Below are positions 1 through 8,508 of a stretch of DNA of 64,000 nt, in pieces. Position 1 is the stretch's first letter. Each line of letters opens with the position of its first letter. Where the stretch lies: assembly GCF_024600715.1 (NCBI RefSeq), contig NZ_CP102332.1:4402001-4466000 (forward strand), given 5' to 3'. The position numbers were made by a program, and so were the translations under genes. The DNA comes from Streptomyces changanensis. Its GTDB lineage: Bacteria; Actinomycetota; Actinomycetes; Streptomycetales; Streptomycetaceae. Under the pieces are notes generated by a model. It saw nothing but the letters and a program-made list of their open reading frames with translations, did no database searches and was not told the DNA's origin.

Positions 1-8
1 CGGGTCTC

Positions 9-37
9 GGACCCGGGCGGACCCGGGCGGACCCGGG
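9..37. repeat. short tandem repeat, about three copies of a 10-bp unit
   Basis: The unit acccgggcgg occurs twice and a third time in part, just upstream of the first gene. It is a GC-rich microsatellite with no evident function. Each copy is nearly self-complementary around CCCGGG, so slipped or hairpin structures are possible. Confidence 0.7.
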
Positions 38-164
38 CCCGACGGGTACCGGTCCGGGCGGGGCAGGGGCCCTGGTGGGGACCGTCACAGCCGGGCGGGG
101 CGGGCGCGCGGGGCCGTTATCCTTGGGTGTCCCCCGTCCGCAGCGAGCCCCGGAGTCACGCGTC

Positions 165-1025
165 GTGCGCATCGACCTGCACACCCACTCCACGGCCTCG
201 GACGGTACGGACACCCCCGCCGAACTCGTGCGCGCCGCCGCCGCCCAGGGTCTCGACGTCGTCGCGCTGACCGACCACGACACCACGCGGGGACACGCCG
301 AGGCCCTAACCGCGCTGCCCGAGGGGCTCACCCTGGTGACCGGCGCCGAGCTGTCGTGCCGCGTCGACGGCATGGGCGTGCACATGCTGGCCTACCTGTT
401 CGACCCGGACGAGCCCGAGTTCGCCCGCGAGCGCGAGCTCGTGCGCGACGACCGGGTGCCGCGGGCCCGCGCGATGGTCGACCGGCTCCGTGGCCTGGGC
501 GTGCCCGTCACGTGGGAGCGGGTCGCCGCCATCGCCGGGGACGGCTCCGTCGGCCGTCCGCACGTCGCGGAGGCCCTCGTCGAGCTGGGCGTCGTACCGG
601 ACGTGTCCGGCGCGTTCACGCAGGAGTGGCTCGCCGACGGCGGGCGTGCCCACGTCGAGAAGCACGAGCTGGACCCGTTCACCGCCGTGCGCCTGGTCAA
701 GGCCGCCGGCGGGGTCGCCGTCCTCGCGCACCCGGGCGCCGCCAAGCGCGGCCGGACCCTGCCCGACGCCATGCTGGCCGAGCTCGCCGCCGGCGGCCTC
801 GACGGCGTCGAGGTCGACCACATGGACCACGACGAGCACGCCCGGGCCCGGCTGCGCGGACTCGCGCGCGAGCTCGGCCTGCTGACCACGGGCTCCAGCG
901 ACTACCACGGCAGCCGCAAGACGTGCCGGCTCGGGGAGTTCACCACCGACCCGGAGATCTACGGCGAGATCACGCGGCGCGCCACCGGCGCCTTCCCCGT
1001 GCCCGGCACGGGCGGACGCCCGTAA
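165..1025 (+). CDS. PHP-domain metal-dependent phosphoesterase
   Basis: The 286-residue protein opens with the PHP signature RIDLHTHSTASDG, followed by ALTDHDTTRG. These supply His and Asp ligands for a two- or three-metal centre. Further conserved metal-site motifs are VLAHPG near the middle and TGSSDYHG near the C-terminus. The family hydrolyses phosphate esters such as nucleoside bisphosphates or 5'-phosphorylated nucleic acid ends; the substrate here cannot be read from sequence. I chose GTG at 165 because GGAG lies 9 nt upstream and the PHP motif starts immediately; a start at 75 would add 30 residues of low-complexity sequence. It is probably cytoplasmic. The next gene, marC, follows 125 bp downstream in the same direction. 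Confidence 0.88.
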   Translation: MRIDLHTHSTASDGTDTPAELVRAAAAQGLDVVALTDHDTTRGHAEALTALPEGLTLVTGAELSCRVDGMGVHMLAYLFDPDEPEFARERELVRDDRVPRARAMVDRLRGLGVPVTWERVAAIAGDGSVGRPHVAEALVELGVVPDVSGAFTQEWLADGGRAHVEKHELDPFTAVRLVKAAGGVAVLAHPGAAKRGRTLPDAMLAELAAGGLDGVEVDHMDHDEHARARLRGLARELGLLTTGSSDYHGSRKTCRLGEFTTDPEIYGEITRRATGAFPVPGTGGRP

Positions 1026-1150
1026 CCTCCGGCTCGCCCGTACCCCCGGCTGCCGCCGCCCCGCACTTCCGCCGTCCGGCGTCCCGCCGCACGACGCCCC
1101 GCCCGGCTCCGCCGCGCGTCCTTCCGTACCACCTCCTCGCAAGGCTCACT

Positions 1151-1756
1151 GTGTTCGACGTCGCCGTCTTCGGCTCCCTCTTCCTGACCCTCTTCGTCAT
1201 CATGGACCCCCCGGGGATCACCCCGATCTTCCTCGCCCTGACCTCCGGCCGGCCGGCCAAGGTGCAGCGCCGCATGGCCTGGCAGGCCGTGGCCGTCGCC
1301 TTCGGCGTGATCGCCGTCTTCGGCCTCCTCGGCCAGCAGATCCTCGACTACCTGCACGTCTCGGTGCCCGCGCTGATGATCGCCGGCGGTCTGCTGCTGC
1401 TGCTCATCGCGCTCGACCTGCTCACGGGCAAGACCGACGAGCCGCAGCAGACGAAGGACGTGAACGTCGCCCTCGTCCCGCTCGGCATGCCGCTGCTGGC
1501 CGGCCCGGGCGCGATCGTCTCGGTGATCCTCGCCGTGCAGCACGCCGACGGCGTCCGCGGCCAGGTCTCGGTGTGGGCAGCGATCGGAGCGATGCACCTG
1601 GTGCTCTGGCTGACCATGCGCTACTCGCTGGTGATCATCCGGGTGATCAAGGACGGCGGCGTGGTGCTGGTGACCCGGCTCGCCGGCATGATGCTCTCCG
1701 CCATCGCGGTGCAGCAGATCATCAACGGCGTGACGCAGGTGATCAAGGCCGCCTGA
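1151..1756 (+). CDS. MarC family integral membrane protein
   Basis: The 201-residue protein is built of about six hydrophobic helices and matches the MarC/UPF0056 family in length and pattern. The conserved family segment is FVIMDPPGITPIFLALT near residue 15, and the glycine- and proline-rich re-entrant segment is PLGMPLLAGPGAI. MarC was once tied to multiple antibiotic resistance in E. coli, but that role was not upheld and the transport function is unknown. GTG at 1151 is used because the hydrophobic first helix begins directly after it and AAGG lies 6 nt before. A strong hairpin follows the stop. Identification is secure at family level only. Confidence 0.88.
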   Translation: MFDVAVFGSLFLTLFVIMDPPGITPIFLALTSGRPAKVQRRMAWQAVAVAFGVIAVFGLLGQQILDYLHVSVPALMIAGGLLLLLIALDLLTGKTDEPQQTKDVNVALVPLGMPLLAGPGAIVSVILAVQHADGVRGQVSVWAAIGAMHLVLWLTMRYSLVIIRVIKDGGVVLVTRLAGMMLSAIAVQQIINGVTQVIKAA

Positions 1757-1777
1757 GCGGCACCGGCCGGGACACGG

Positions 1778-1814
1778 CCGCGCCCCCGTACCGATCGTCG
1801 GTACGGGGGCGCGG
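1778..1814. terminator. bidirectional terminator hairpin
   Basis: A 17-bp near-perfect stem with a 3-nt loop (arms 1778-1794 and 1798-1814) sits between the convergent MarC gene and the small minus-strand gene. It can terminate transcripts from both sides. No T tract follows, as is usual in Streptomyces. Confidence 0.75.
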
Positions 1815-1837
1815 TCGTCCGCGGCTCGCGGCGAGTG

Positions 1838-1990
1838 TCATGACGCGGTGGCGGCGGCCGGACGGATGTAGACGCGCTGGCCGGTGGCCGCGGCGTGCTG
1901 CACGATCCGGTTGACGGAGGCCGCGTCCACAACGGTGCTGTCCACGGCGAGGCCGTCGACGTCGTCGAGTCGCATGATCTCGAAGCGCAT
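1838..1990 (-). CDS. small conserved hypothetical protein (50 aa)
   Basis: A 50-residue product (MRFEIMRLDDVDGLAVDSTV...) has an ATG start and GAAGGGA 6 nt upstream on the minus strand. It looks like the short Streptomyces proteins that carry a small beta-rich region followed by a helix (ASVNRIVQHAAATGQRVYIRP), and there is no signal peptide or membrane segment. It is transcribed divergently from the NYN gene through an unusually AT-rich stretch at about 2040-2085, probably the promoter region of one or both. Function unknown. The ribosome binding site and clean codon use argue that it is real. Confidence 0.6.
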   Translation of the reverse strand: MRFEIMRLDDVDGLAVDSTVVDAASVNRIVQHAAATGQRVYIRPAAATAS

Positions 1991-2101
1991 GGCTTCATCC
2001 CTTCGTCGGAGTGTGTTCGTACCACCTGCAACCAGGTGCACTACCCAAACATTCCCTAAACTAAAGAAAATCTTCGACCGTCTAACGAGGAGCGGCTGGC
2101 G

Positions 2102-3025
2102 GTGGGAACGCCCGACACGGACAATGAGGCCCCTATGAACGACGAGGACATCGCCCGGCGCCTGGAGCGCACCAATGAGCTCCTGCGACGCATGCTGGCG
2201 GAGGTCGCCAAGACGCCCTCCACGCACGCCATCTTCGTCGACGCCGGTTACGTCTATGCTTCCGCCGGATTGCTGGTCGCGGGCACCGAGGACCGACGCG
2301 CCTTCGACCTCGACGCCGAAGGGCTCATCGACGCCTTCATCGACACCGCCCGCACGATCTTCGCCGACAGCAGGCTCCTGCGCGTCTACTGGTACGACGG
2401 CGCCCGCCGCCGCATCCACACCGCCGAGCAGCAGTCCATCGCGGAGCTCCCCGACGTCAAGGTCCGCCTGGGCAACCTCAACGCCAACAACCAGCAGAAG
2501 GGCGTCGACTCCCTGATCCGCTCCGACCTGGAGTCCCTCGCCCGCCACCGCGCCATCAGCGACGCCGCCCTCGTCGGCGGCGACGAGGACCTCGTCTCCG
2601 CCGTGGAGGCCGCCCAGGGCTACGGGGCCCGGGTCCACCTGTGGGGCATCGAGTCCGCCGAGGGCCGCAACCAGGCCGAGCCCCTGCTGTGGGAGGTCGA
2701 CAGCCAGCGCGTCTTCGACCTCGACTTCTGCCGCCCCTACATCACCCGCCGCCCGGTGACGACGTACGAGAACGAGGGCGAGCCGCCGCCGTCACGCGAC
2801 GAGGCCCGCTTCGTCGGCGCCCAGATCGCCGCGACCTGGCTCGCGGAACGCGGCGCCGAGCAGATGGCGGAGCTGCTGCCCGGCCGCCCCTACCTGCCGG
2901 CCGGCGTCGACCAGGACCTGCTGGTGGAGGCCGAGCGCGTCCTCAGCCGCTCCCTGCGGGGCCACGCCCTGCTGCGCCGCGCCCTGCGCGACGGCTTCTG
3001 GCAGCACCTCCAGTCGCGGTTCTAG
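2102..3025 (+). CDS. NYN (PIN-like/LabA-DUF88) domain protein
   Basis: The 307-residue protein carries the NYN nuclease fold. IFVDAGYVYASAG supplies the first acidic residue, GVDSLIRSDLESLARH lies mid-domain, and DAALVGGDEDLVSAVEAA holds the last acidic cluster. NYN proteins are Mg-dependent, PIN-related and often act on RNA. A C-terminal helical region of about 90 residues follows. I chose GTG at 2102 because GAGGAG lies 9 nt upstream; ATG at 2135, with GAGG 5 nt upstream, would give 296 residues and is a fair alternative. The gene converges on an alpha/beta hydrolase with only 27 bp between stops. The substrate is unknown. Confidence 0.82.
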   Translation: MGTPDTDNEAPMNDEDIARRLERTNELLRRMLAEVAKTPSTHAIFVDAGYVYASAGLLVAGTEDRRAFDLDAEGLIDAFIDTARTIFADSRLLRVYWYDGARRRIHTAEQQSIAELPDVKVRLGNLNANNQQKGVDSLIRSDLESLARHRAISDAALVGGDEDLVSAVEAAQGYGARVHLWGIESAEGRNQAEPLLWEVDSQRVFDLDFCRPYITRRPVTTYENEGEPPPSRDEARFVGAQIAATWLAERGAEQMAELLPGRPYLPAGVDQDLLVEAERVLSRSLRGHALLRRALRDGFWQHLQSRF

Positions 3026-3052
3026 CCCGCCGCGCGGCGGTGCGCGGCCGAC

Positions 3053-3919
3053 TCAGTACCGGTCCCAGAAGGCCGCGACCACGGCCGCCGTCTCCTCCGG
3101 CCGGTCGGTGTTGGGGGAGTGCTCGGCGCCGGAGACCCGCGTGCGGTGCGCGCCCAGCCGCTCGGCCATCGCGTCCAGCAGGGGGACCGGCCAGGTGTCG
3201 TCGCGCTCACCGGAGACGACGTGCACCGGCAGCGGCGGATCCAGCGCGGCGAGCTCCGCGACCCGGTCCGGTTCCGTGGTCAGCTGGCGGCCCGTCGCCA
3301 CGAGCTGCGCCGGGTTGTGCAGCAGCCAGCGGTGGCGCAGGTCCTCACGGTCACCGCGCCGCGGGTCGCCGGCGTCCTCGGGCGGGTCCACCGCCCGCAT
3401 CGCCTGCCACACCTGCTCCATGTCCATCACGCCGAGGGCGTCGCTCAGCAGCTTGATCTTCTGCCGCTGCTCCGGGGCGACCTCGGCGGGGCCGGACGAC
3501 AGCAGGGTGAGCGTGCGGAACGGCGCCGAGTCCGCCAGCACCGCGGCCCGCGCGATCTGCCCACCGAGCGAGTGGCCCAGCAGGTGCACCGGCCCGCCCG
3601 CGTCGACGGCCTCGGCCTGCGCCAGTACGTCCCGCGCCAGCTCGGCCTGCGCGTACGCCTCGGGGACGCTCGGCCCCGACGTCTCGTACTGGCCCCGTCC
3701 GTCCACGGCCACGACCCGGTACCCCGCTTCGGTCAGCGGCTCCAGCATGGCGACGAAGTCCTCCTTGCTGCCGGTGTACCCGGGCAGGAGCAGCGCCGTC
3801 CCCGCGGGCGCGCGGTCCGCGGGCGGCGCCGCGTCCAGCACGGCGAACGAGCCGCGGGCGGTGTCGAGGACACGGGCGCGGGCACAGGGCGGCGGGACGA
3901 AGGTGGGCGGCCGGCTCAT
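3053..3919 (-). CDS. alpha/beta hydrolase
   Basis: The 288-residue soluble hydrolase has the nucleophile elbow GHSLGG (Ser), an acid candidate in VSGERDDTWPVP and the catalytic His in SGAEHSPNTDRPEE. The oxyanion segment is LLLPGYTGSKEDF. The fold is that of esterases, lipases and epoxide hydrolases; no motif fixes the substrate. ATG at 3919 is preferred to the upstream in-frame start at 3970, which lies in non-coding-like sequence. The gene lies downstream of, and in the same direction as, the DEAD-box helicase, but a strong hairpin at 4039-4074 separates the two. Confidence 0.85.
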   Translation of the reverse strand: MSRPPTFVPPPCARARVLDTARGSFAVLDAAPPADRAPAGTALLLPGYTGSKEDFVAMLEPLTEAGYRVVAVDGRGQYETSGPSVPEAYAQAELARDVLAQAEAVDAGGPVHLLGHSLGGQIARAAVLADSAPFRTLTLLSSGPAEVAPEQRQKIKLLSDALGVMDMEQVWQAMRAVDPPEDAGDPRRGDREDLRHRWLLHNPAQLVATGRQLTTEPDRVAELAALDPPLPVHVVSGERDDTWPVPLLDAMAERLGAHRTRVSGAEHSPNTDRPEETAAVVAAFWDRY

Positions 3920-4038
3920 GGGGACGAGGCTAGCGGCCCGGAACGCCTCCTTCTGCCCGGCCCCGGCCACTCCAGGCGGGCGGCGGCGTACGGCAGCCCG
4001 CGGGCGGAGACGTACCGCCGCGGCGGGCGGAGACGTGC

Positions 4039-4074
4039 GAAGGCCCCGCCACCGGGAGCGGTGGCGGGGCCTTC
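4039..4074 (-). terminator. helicase terminator
   Basis: A perfect 16-bp stem with a 4-nt loop begins 11 bp after the minus-strand stop of the DEAD-box helicase gene. It is the likely terminator of that gene, separating it from the downstream hydrolase gene. Confidence 0.8.
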
Positions 4075-4084
4075 AGCGGGTCGA

Positions 4085-6226
4085 TCAGGCCTCGGCGGGC
4101 GCTGCGGCCGCCTTGGTCGTACGACGGCGCCTCGGCTTCGCCTCGGTCGCCTGCGCGGGTACTGCCGCGGTGTCGGCGGACGCGGCAGCCTTGCGGGCAC
4201 GACGACGCGGCGCGGCCTCCACCGTGTCGACCCCGGCCTCGACGGCCTCGGCGGCCTCCGGGGCCTGCGCGGCCTTGCGGGTGCGGCGGCGGGGCTTGGC
4301 CTCGGTGTCGGCTCCCGGGGCGGTGCCCTCGGCGGTGGCGACGGTCTCGTGGGCCTCCGGGGCCTGCGCGGCCTTGCGGGTGCGGCGGCGCGGCTTGGCC
4401 TCGGCGTCGGCCTCCGGGGCGGTGCCCTCGGCGCTGGCGACGGCCTCGGCGGCCTCCGGGGCCTGCGCGGCCTTGCGGGTGCGGCGGCGCGGCTTGGCCT
4501 CGGCGTCGGCCTCCGGGGCGGTGCCTTCGGCGGTGGCGACGGTCTCGTCGGCCTTCGCCTCGGTGGCCTTGCGGGTGCGGCGGCGCGGGGCCGCCTCGAC
4601 CTCGGCCTGCGGAGCGACGGCCGTCTCCACGGTGGCGGCGGGCGCCACCGCTTCCGGGGCCTGTGCGACCGGAGTCACCGGCGCGGCGGCCTCGGCCGTC
4701 GCGCCCGCACGGGTACGGCGCCGGCGGCGGGGCGTGCGGCGCTCGGCCGGAGCCGTACCGTCGGCAGTGCCCTGCGTCGTGCCGTCCGTCGTCGCGACGG
4801 GCGTCTGCGCGACGGGCGTCTGCGCGGCGGCCGGCTCGTCGAGCGAGGTCCCGCCACGGGTGCGGCGGCGCTGGCGCGGCGTGCGGGCGGGGCGCTGCTC
4901 GGAACGCTCCTCCTCGCGGCGCCGACCGCCGCGGGGCTTGCGCCCGCCCGGCTCGCCCAGGTCCTCCAGCTCCTCCGCGCCCAGCCCGGCCCGCGTGCGC
5001 TCGCCGCGCGGCAGGACACCCTTCGTGCCCTCCGGGATGTCCAGCTCGCTGTAGAGGTGCGGGGAGGTCGAGTACGTCTCGACCGGGTCGCCGAAGTTCA
5101 GGTCCAGCGCCTTGTTGATCAGCTGCCAGCGCGGGATGTCGTCCCAGTCGACCAGCGTGATCGCCGTACCGGACGCGCCGGCGCGGCCCGTGCGGCCGAC
5201 GCGGTGGAGGTACGTCTTCTCGTCCTCCGGCGTCTGGTAATTGATCACGTGCGTGACGCCCTCGACGTCGATGCCGCGCGCGGCGACGTCGGTGCAGACG
5301 AGGACGTCGACCTTGCCGTTGCGGAAGGCGCGCAGCGCCTGCTCGCGGGCGCCCTGGCCGAGGTCGCCGTGGACGGCGCCGGACGCGAAGCCGCGCCGCT
5401 CCAGCTGCTCGGCGATGTCGGCCGCCGTGCGCTTCGTACGGCAGAAGATCATCGCGAGCCCGCGGCCCCTGGCCTGCAGGATGCGGGAGACCAGCTCCGG
5501 CTTGTCCATGGAGTGGGCACGGAAGACGTGCTGCTTGATGTTGGCGACCGTCGCGCCCGCGTCGTCCGGCGCGGTGGCGCTGATGTGCGTGGGCTGGGAC
5601 ATGTACCGGCGGGCGAGGCCGATGACGGCGCCCGGCATGGTCGCCGAGAACAGCATCGTCTGGCGCTTCGGCGGCAGCATGTTGATGATCTTCTCGACGT
5701 CGGGCAGGAAGCCCAGGTCGAGCATCTCGTCCGCCTCGTCCAGCACGAGCGTGCGGATGTGGGACAGGTCGAGCTTCCGCTGACCGGCCAGGTCGAGCAG
5801 GCGTCCGGGGGTGCCGACGACCACGTCGACGCCCTTCTTGAGCGCCTCGACCTGCGGCTCGTATGCGCGGCCGCCGTAGATCGCGAGGACGCGGACGTTG
5901 CGGACCTTGCCGGCGGTCAGGAGGTCGTTGGTGACCTGCGTGCACAGCTCGCGGGTCGGGACGACGACCAGGGCCTGCGGCGCGTCCGTCAGCTGGTCGG
6001 GGCGGGAGCGGCCCGCCTCGACGTCCGCGGGGACGGTGACCTGCTCCAGCAGCGGCAGCCCGAAGCCGAGCGTCTTGCCGGTGCCGGTCTTGGCCTGTCC
6101 GATGACGTCGCTGCCCGAGAGGGCGACCGGGAGCGTCATCTCCTGGATGGGGAAGGGGTTGACGATGCCGACGGCCTCCAGGGCCTCGGCGGTCTCGGGG
6201 AGGATCCCCAGGTCTCGGAAAGTCAT
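4085..6226 (-). CDS. DEAD-box ATP-dependent RNA helicase with repetitive basic tail
   Basis: The 713-residue protein carries the complete DEAD-box core. Walker A AKTGTGKT is at about 44-51, PTREL at 90, TPGR at 139, DEAD at 163 and SAT at 195. The second RecA domain has CTDVAARGID and HRVGRTGRAG. It unwinds or remodels RNA using ATP, as in ribosome assembly, RNA decay or cold adaptation. After about residue 420 the protein becomes a low-complexity, Ala/Glu/Pro-rich tail with regularly spaced RRRTRK clusters, encoded by tandem repeats. Such tails usually bind RNA non-specifically. It is expressed away from the ferritin-like gene, with 423 bp between the starts. Confidence 0.93.
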   Translation of the reverse strand: MTFRDLGILPETAEALEAVGIVNPFPIQEMTLPVALSGSDVIGQAKTGTGKTLGFGLPLLEQVTVPADVEAGRSRPDQLTDAPQALVVVPTRELCTQVTNDLLTAGKVRNVRVLAIYGGRAYEPQVEALKKGVDVVVGTPGRLLDLAGQRKLDLSHIRTLVLDEADEMLDLGFLPDVEKIINMLPPKRQTMLFSATMPGAVIGLARRYMSQPTHISATAPDDAGATVANIKQHVFRAHSMDKPELVSRILQARGRGLAMIFCRTKRTAADIAEQLERRGFASGAVHGDLGQGAREQALRAFRNGKVDVLVCTDVAARGIDVEGVTHVINYQTPEDEKTYLHRVGRTGRAGASGTAITLVDWDDIPRWQLINKALDLNFGDPVETYSTSPHLYSELDIPEGTKGVLPRGERTRAGLGAEELEDLGEPGGRKPRGGRRREEERSEQRPARTPRQRRRTRGGTSLDEPAAAQTPVAQTPVATTDGTTQGTADGTAPAERRTPRRRRRTRAGATAEAAAPVTPVAQAPEAVAPAATVETAVAPQAEVEAAPRRRTRKATEAKADETVATAEGTAPEADAEAKPRRRTRKAAQAPEAAEAVASAEGTAPEADAEAKPRRRTRKAAQAPEAHETVATAEGTAPGADTEAKPRRRTRKAAQAPEAAEAVEAGVDTVEAAPRRRARKAAASADTAAVPAQATEAKPRRRRTTKAAAAPAEA
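4250..4575. repeat. coding tandem repeats of about 99 bp in the helicase tail
   Basis: About three and a half copies of a 33-codon unit lie in the 3' part of the helicase gene. The unit is basic KPRRRTRKAAQAPEA followed by an acidic segment ending EGTAPEADAEA. The copies are nearly identical in DNA, so copy number may vary between strains and assembly errors are possible here. Confidence 0.85.
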
Positions 6227-6649
6227 GGCCTGCGTAGTCAGGGTGTCGCCTCTTCTGTGAGCCGCGGTACGAGGCGAACGCTGGGGGTCTTACCGCGCCG
6301 GATCACTGTCCGGCCGCACTGTGTGGCATCACAGCCGGGTGTCGCGGGACCACTGCCGTCGCTCGAGCGTCATACCGCTGAGGGGCCCCTCATGTGCGGT
6401 GGCGCACGGAGGGCTGTCAGGTCGGAGCCGATCGGGCCACCGACCGGGCATCCTCATTCATGGAACCGCCCCCCGAGCGCATACGGAAGCATCCGCGTAC
6501 TCGACAGGGCGCTTTACCACTGTACCCCGGAATCCCGCAGGAGTGTCGGGACGATTCACAAGGAGGGGGACGTCACACTCGGGGGACAGGCCCCCGCGCT
6601 CACTGACCAGCGCCTTACCGGGTGCCACGGGCGGGCTATTGTGCGGTTC
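6227..6649. other. divergent intergenic region (423 bp)
   Basis: This lies between the divergent DEAD-box helicase and ferritin-like genes. I see no convincing gene. Short reading frames here lack ribosome binding sites and coding-like third positions. A leader several hundred nt long on the helicase transcript is possible, as in cold-shock helicases, but I cannot support one directly. Confidence 0.4.
6637..6642 (+). promoter_or_regulatory. candidate -10 box of a leaderless promoter
   Basis: TATTGT fits the TAnnnT -10 consensus and ends 7 nt before the ATG at 6650. No ribosome binding site is visible, so transcription may start at the A of the start codon. The -35 box is not clear. Confidence 0.5.
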
Positions 6650-7384
6650 ATGGAGACGCCTGACAACGCCACTGCCGCAGAAGAACCGACCGGGATCGCC
6701 GCCCTCGACTGGGCAGCCGCTTCCGCGGAGCCGCAGTACCGCGCGGCCGTCGTGGATCTGCTCGGCGCGCTCGCGTACGGGGAGCTGGCGGCCTTCGAGC
6801 GGCTCGCCGAGGACGCGAAGCTCGCCCCGACGCTCGGCGACAAGGCGGAGCTGGCGAAGATGGCGTCCGCCGAGTTCCACCACTTCGAGCAGTTGCGCGG
6901 CCGGCTCGCCGCGATCGACGTGGAGCCGACCGCCGCGATGGAGCCGTTCGCCAAGGCGCTGGACGACTTCCACCGGCAGACGGCCCCCTCGGACTGGCTG
7001 GAGGGCCTGGTCAAGGCGTACGTGGGCGACTCGATCGCCAGCGACTTCTACCGCGAGGTCGCCGTCCGGCTCGACTCGGACACGCGCGCGCTGGTGCTGG
7101 CCGTGCTGGACGACACCGGTCACGGGAACTTCGCCGTGGAGAAGGTCCGCGCCGCGATCGAGGCGGACCCGCGTGTCGGCGGCCGGCTCGCGCTGTGGGC
7201 GCGGCGGCTGATGGGCGAGGCCCTGTCGCAGGCCCAGCGGGTCGTGGCGGAGCGGGACGCGCTGTCGACGATGCTCGTCGGCGGCGTCGCGGACGGGTTC
7301 GACCTGGCGGCGGTCGGCGAGATGTTCTCGCGCATCACCAAGGCGCACACGAAGCGCATGGCGGCCCTGGGTCTCGCGGCCTAG
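6650..7384 (+). CDS. ferritin-like fold protein
   Basis: The 244-residue all-helical protein resembles the actinobacterial ferritin-like family related to MiaE-type hydroxylases. Helix one has ALAYGELAAFERL and helix two has MASAEFHHFEQL, giving an E plus ExxH iron-ligand pattern. Later helices carry DSIASDFYREVA and DDTGHGNFAVEK. Length and helix layout fit a four-helix bundle with a di-iron site, although not every expected ligand pair is obvious. The ATG at 6650 is chosen because the alternative frames upstream are not coding-like. It has no signal peptide and is probably cytoplasmic. The reaction is unknown. Confidence 0.8.
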   Translation: METPDNATAAEEPTGIAALDWAAASAEPQYRAAVVDLLGALAYGELAAFERLAEDAKLAPTLGDKAELAKMASAEFHHFEQLRGRLAAIDVEPTAAMEPFAKALDDFHRQTAPSDWLEGLVKAYVGDSIASDFYREVAVRLDSDTRALVLAVLDDTGHGNFAVEKVRAAIEADPRVGGRLALWARRLMGEALSQAQRVVAERDALSTMLVGGVADGFDLAAVGEMFSRITKAHTKRMAALGLAA

Positions 7385-7394
7385 CGGCCGCCCC

Positions 7395-7440
7395 GGTCAT
7401 CCGGGCCGCCCTGGTCATCCGGGCCGCCCTGGTCATCCGG
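7395..7440. repeat. 18-bp direct tandem repeat
   Basis: Two and a half copies of ggtcatccgggccgccct lie just downstream of the ferritin-like gene, with further degenerate copies to about 7480. They lie between convergent genes and have no evident function. Confidence 0.7.
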
Positions 7441-7496
7441 GGTCGTCCCGGTCACCCGGGGTCGTCCGGTCTTCCGGCGGGGAGCGGCGGCGTGGT

Positions 7497-7766
7497 TCAC
7501 GCCGCCGCTGATCGGCGCAACCGGTGGGCCGCCGGGCGGATCAGCAGCGACAGCAGGACGGCGCTGATCGCGACGGCGCCCAGCAGCGTCCCCAGTACGA
7601 GGCCGGGGCCGAGCGCGGCGTGCGTGACGAGCGCGCCGAACAGCGCGCCGAGCACGCCGGTGACCAGCACCGTGCGACGCGGCGGGAGCCGGTCGGCCAG
7701 CCGGTGGAGGGCGGCCCAGGACAGGGCGAGGCCGAGCAGCACGGAGCCGAGAGCTTCCCAGAACAC
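7497..7766 (-). CDS. small hypothetical membrane protein (89 aa)
   Basis: The 89-residue product has three hydrophobic stretches: FWEALGSVLLGLALSWAAL, TVLVTGVLGALFGALVTHA and LVLGTLLGAVAISAVLLSLL. It ends in a basic tail (RPAAHRLRRS), so it is a small inner-membrane protein. GTG at 7766 is chosen because GAGGTGA lies about 5 nt upstream; longer frames upstream are not coding-like. It resembles short glycine-zipper or transglycosylase-associated membrane proteins in layout only. Function unknown. Confidence 0.65.
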   Translation of the reverse strand: MFWEALGSVLLGLALSWAALHRLADRLPPRRTVLVTGVLGALFGALVTHAALGPGLVLGTLLGAVAISAVLLSLLIRPAAHRLRRSAAA

Positions 7767-8145
7767 AGCATCACCTCGCGGACGGCGGGGCGGGCAGAGC
7801 GGTCGTCCCGGTCCTACCCGTGCCCCGTGGAACGCAACCCTCCCGCGCGCCCCGATCACGCCCGGGTGACCGCCGCACCCGAACACCCCTTCGTGACCGC
7901 CGCCTGACCGGCCGACAGGTGACCGACCGGGGACCGGCGGGGGCGCTGGGTCGCCCGCCGAGGGGGGTGGCGCCGAGGGGTGGACACCGACACGGGGACG
8001 GCGGAGGCACCGGAGGCACCGGGCCCGGGCAGGACCGGGGGTGGCGCCGCAGGGCGATACGGCGACGGCCACGGGGGCGGACACGGCGGAGGCCCGGCGG
8101 GGTCGCCCCCGCCGGGCCTCCGACTGTCGCTGTCGCGCTACGTCG
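7767..8145. other. intergenic region (379 bp)
   Basis: This stretch lies between two minus-strand genes. It holds the terminator hairpin at 8087-8122 of the upstream DUF3107 gene and G-rich degenerate repeats near 8000-8030. I see no supported gene. A promoter for the small membrane protein should lie near 7780-7900, but no box stands out. Confidence 0.4.
8087..8122 (-). terminator. terminator of the DUF3107 gene
   Basis: A perfect 16-bp GC-rich stem (8087-8102 with 8107-8122) with a TCGC loop lies 24 bp past the minus-strand stop of the DUF3107 gene. Confidence 0.8.
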
Positions 8146-8373
8146 TCACAGCGCGCCGAAACCGACCCGGCGCACCGTCGGCTCGCCGATCTCGACGTAC
8201 GCGATCCGGTCCGCCGGCACGAGGACCTTGCGGCCCTTGTCGTCCGTCAGGCTGAGCAGCTTCGACGCGCCGTCCAGCGCGTCGGCCACCGCGCGCTCGA
8301 CGTCCTCGGCGGACTGCCCGCTCTCCAGAACGATCTCCCGGGGCGCGTGCTGCACACCGATCTTGACCTCCAC
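8146..8373 (-). CDS. DUF3107 family protein
   Basis: The 75-residue protein begins VEVKIGVQHAPREIVLESGQSAED and ends in a beta strand with RIAYVEIGEPTVRRVGFGAL. This is the conserved actinobacterial DUF3107 family, a small alpha/beta protein that I take to be an ATP-binding-like or structural protein of unknown role. GTG at 8373 has GGAGG 8 nt upstream. A longer frame to 8430 would add 19 residues without a ribosome site. It lies downstream of the TetR gene, on the same strand and 135 bp away, an association I recall from other actinobacteria. Confidence 0.82.
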   Translation of the reverse strand: MEVKIGVQHAPREIVLESGQSAEDVERAVADALDGASKLLSLTDDKGRKVLVPADRIAYVEIGEPTVRRVGFGAL

Positions 8374-8508
8374 GGCTATGTCCCTCCGAACGGTCAGCGT
8401 TGCGCGATCACCGCGCCGTACGCTGCACACATTAGCCCGGAGAGGCGACCCGCCACGGCCGGGCGGCGCACGCCAGGAGCGAACAAGCCCCCGCGACGCC
8501 GTCCGACG

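Noticed and set aside
3108..6600. Very long plus-strand reading frames opposite the hydrolase and DEAD-box helicase genes
   Set aside because: They are antisense shadows produced by high GC content. They lack domain motifs, and the minus-strand frames have complete helicase and hydrolase signatures.
7384..7496. Repeat tract as a protein-coding extension of the ferritin-like gene
   Set aside because: The ferritin-like gene has a clear TAG stop at 7382-7384, and the repeats encode no conserved sequence in any frame.
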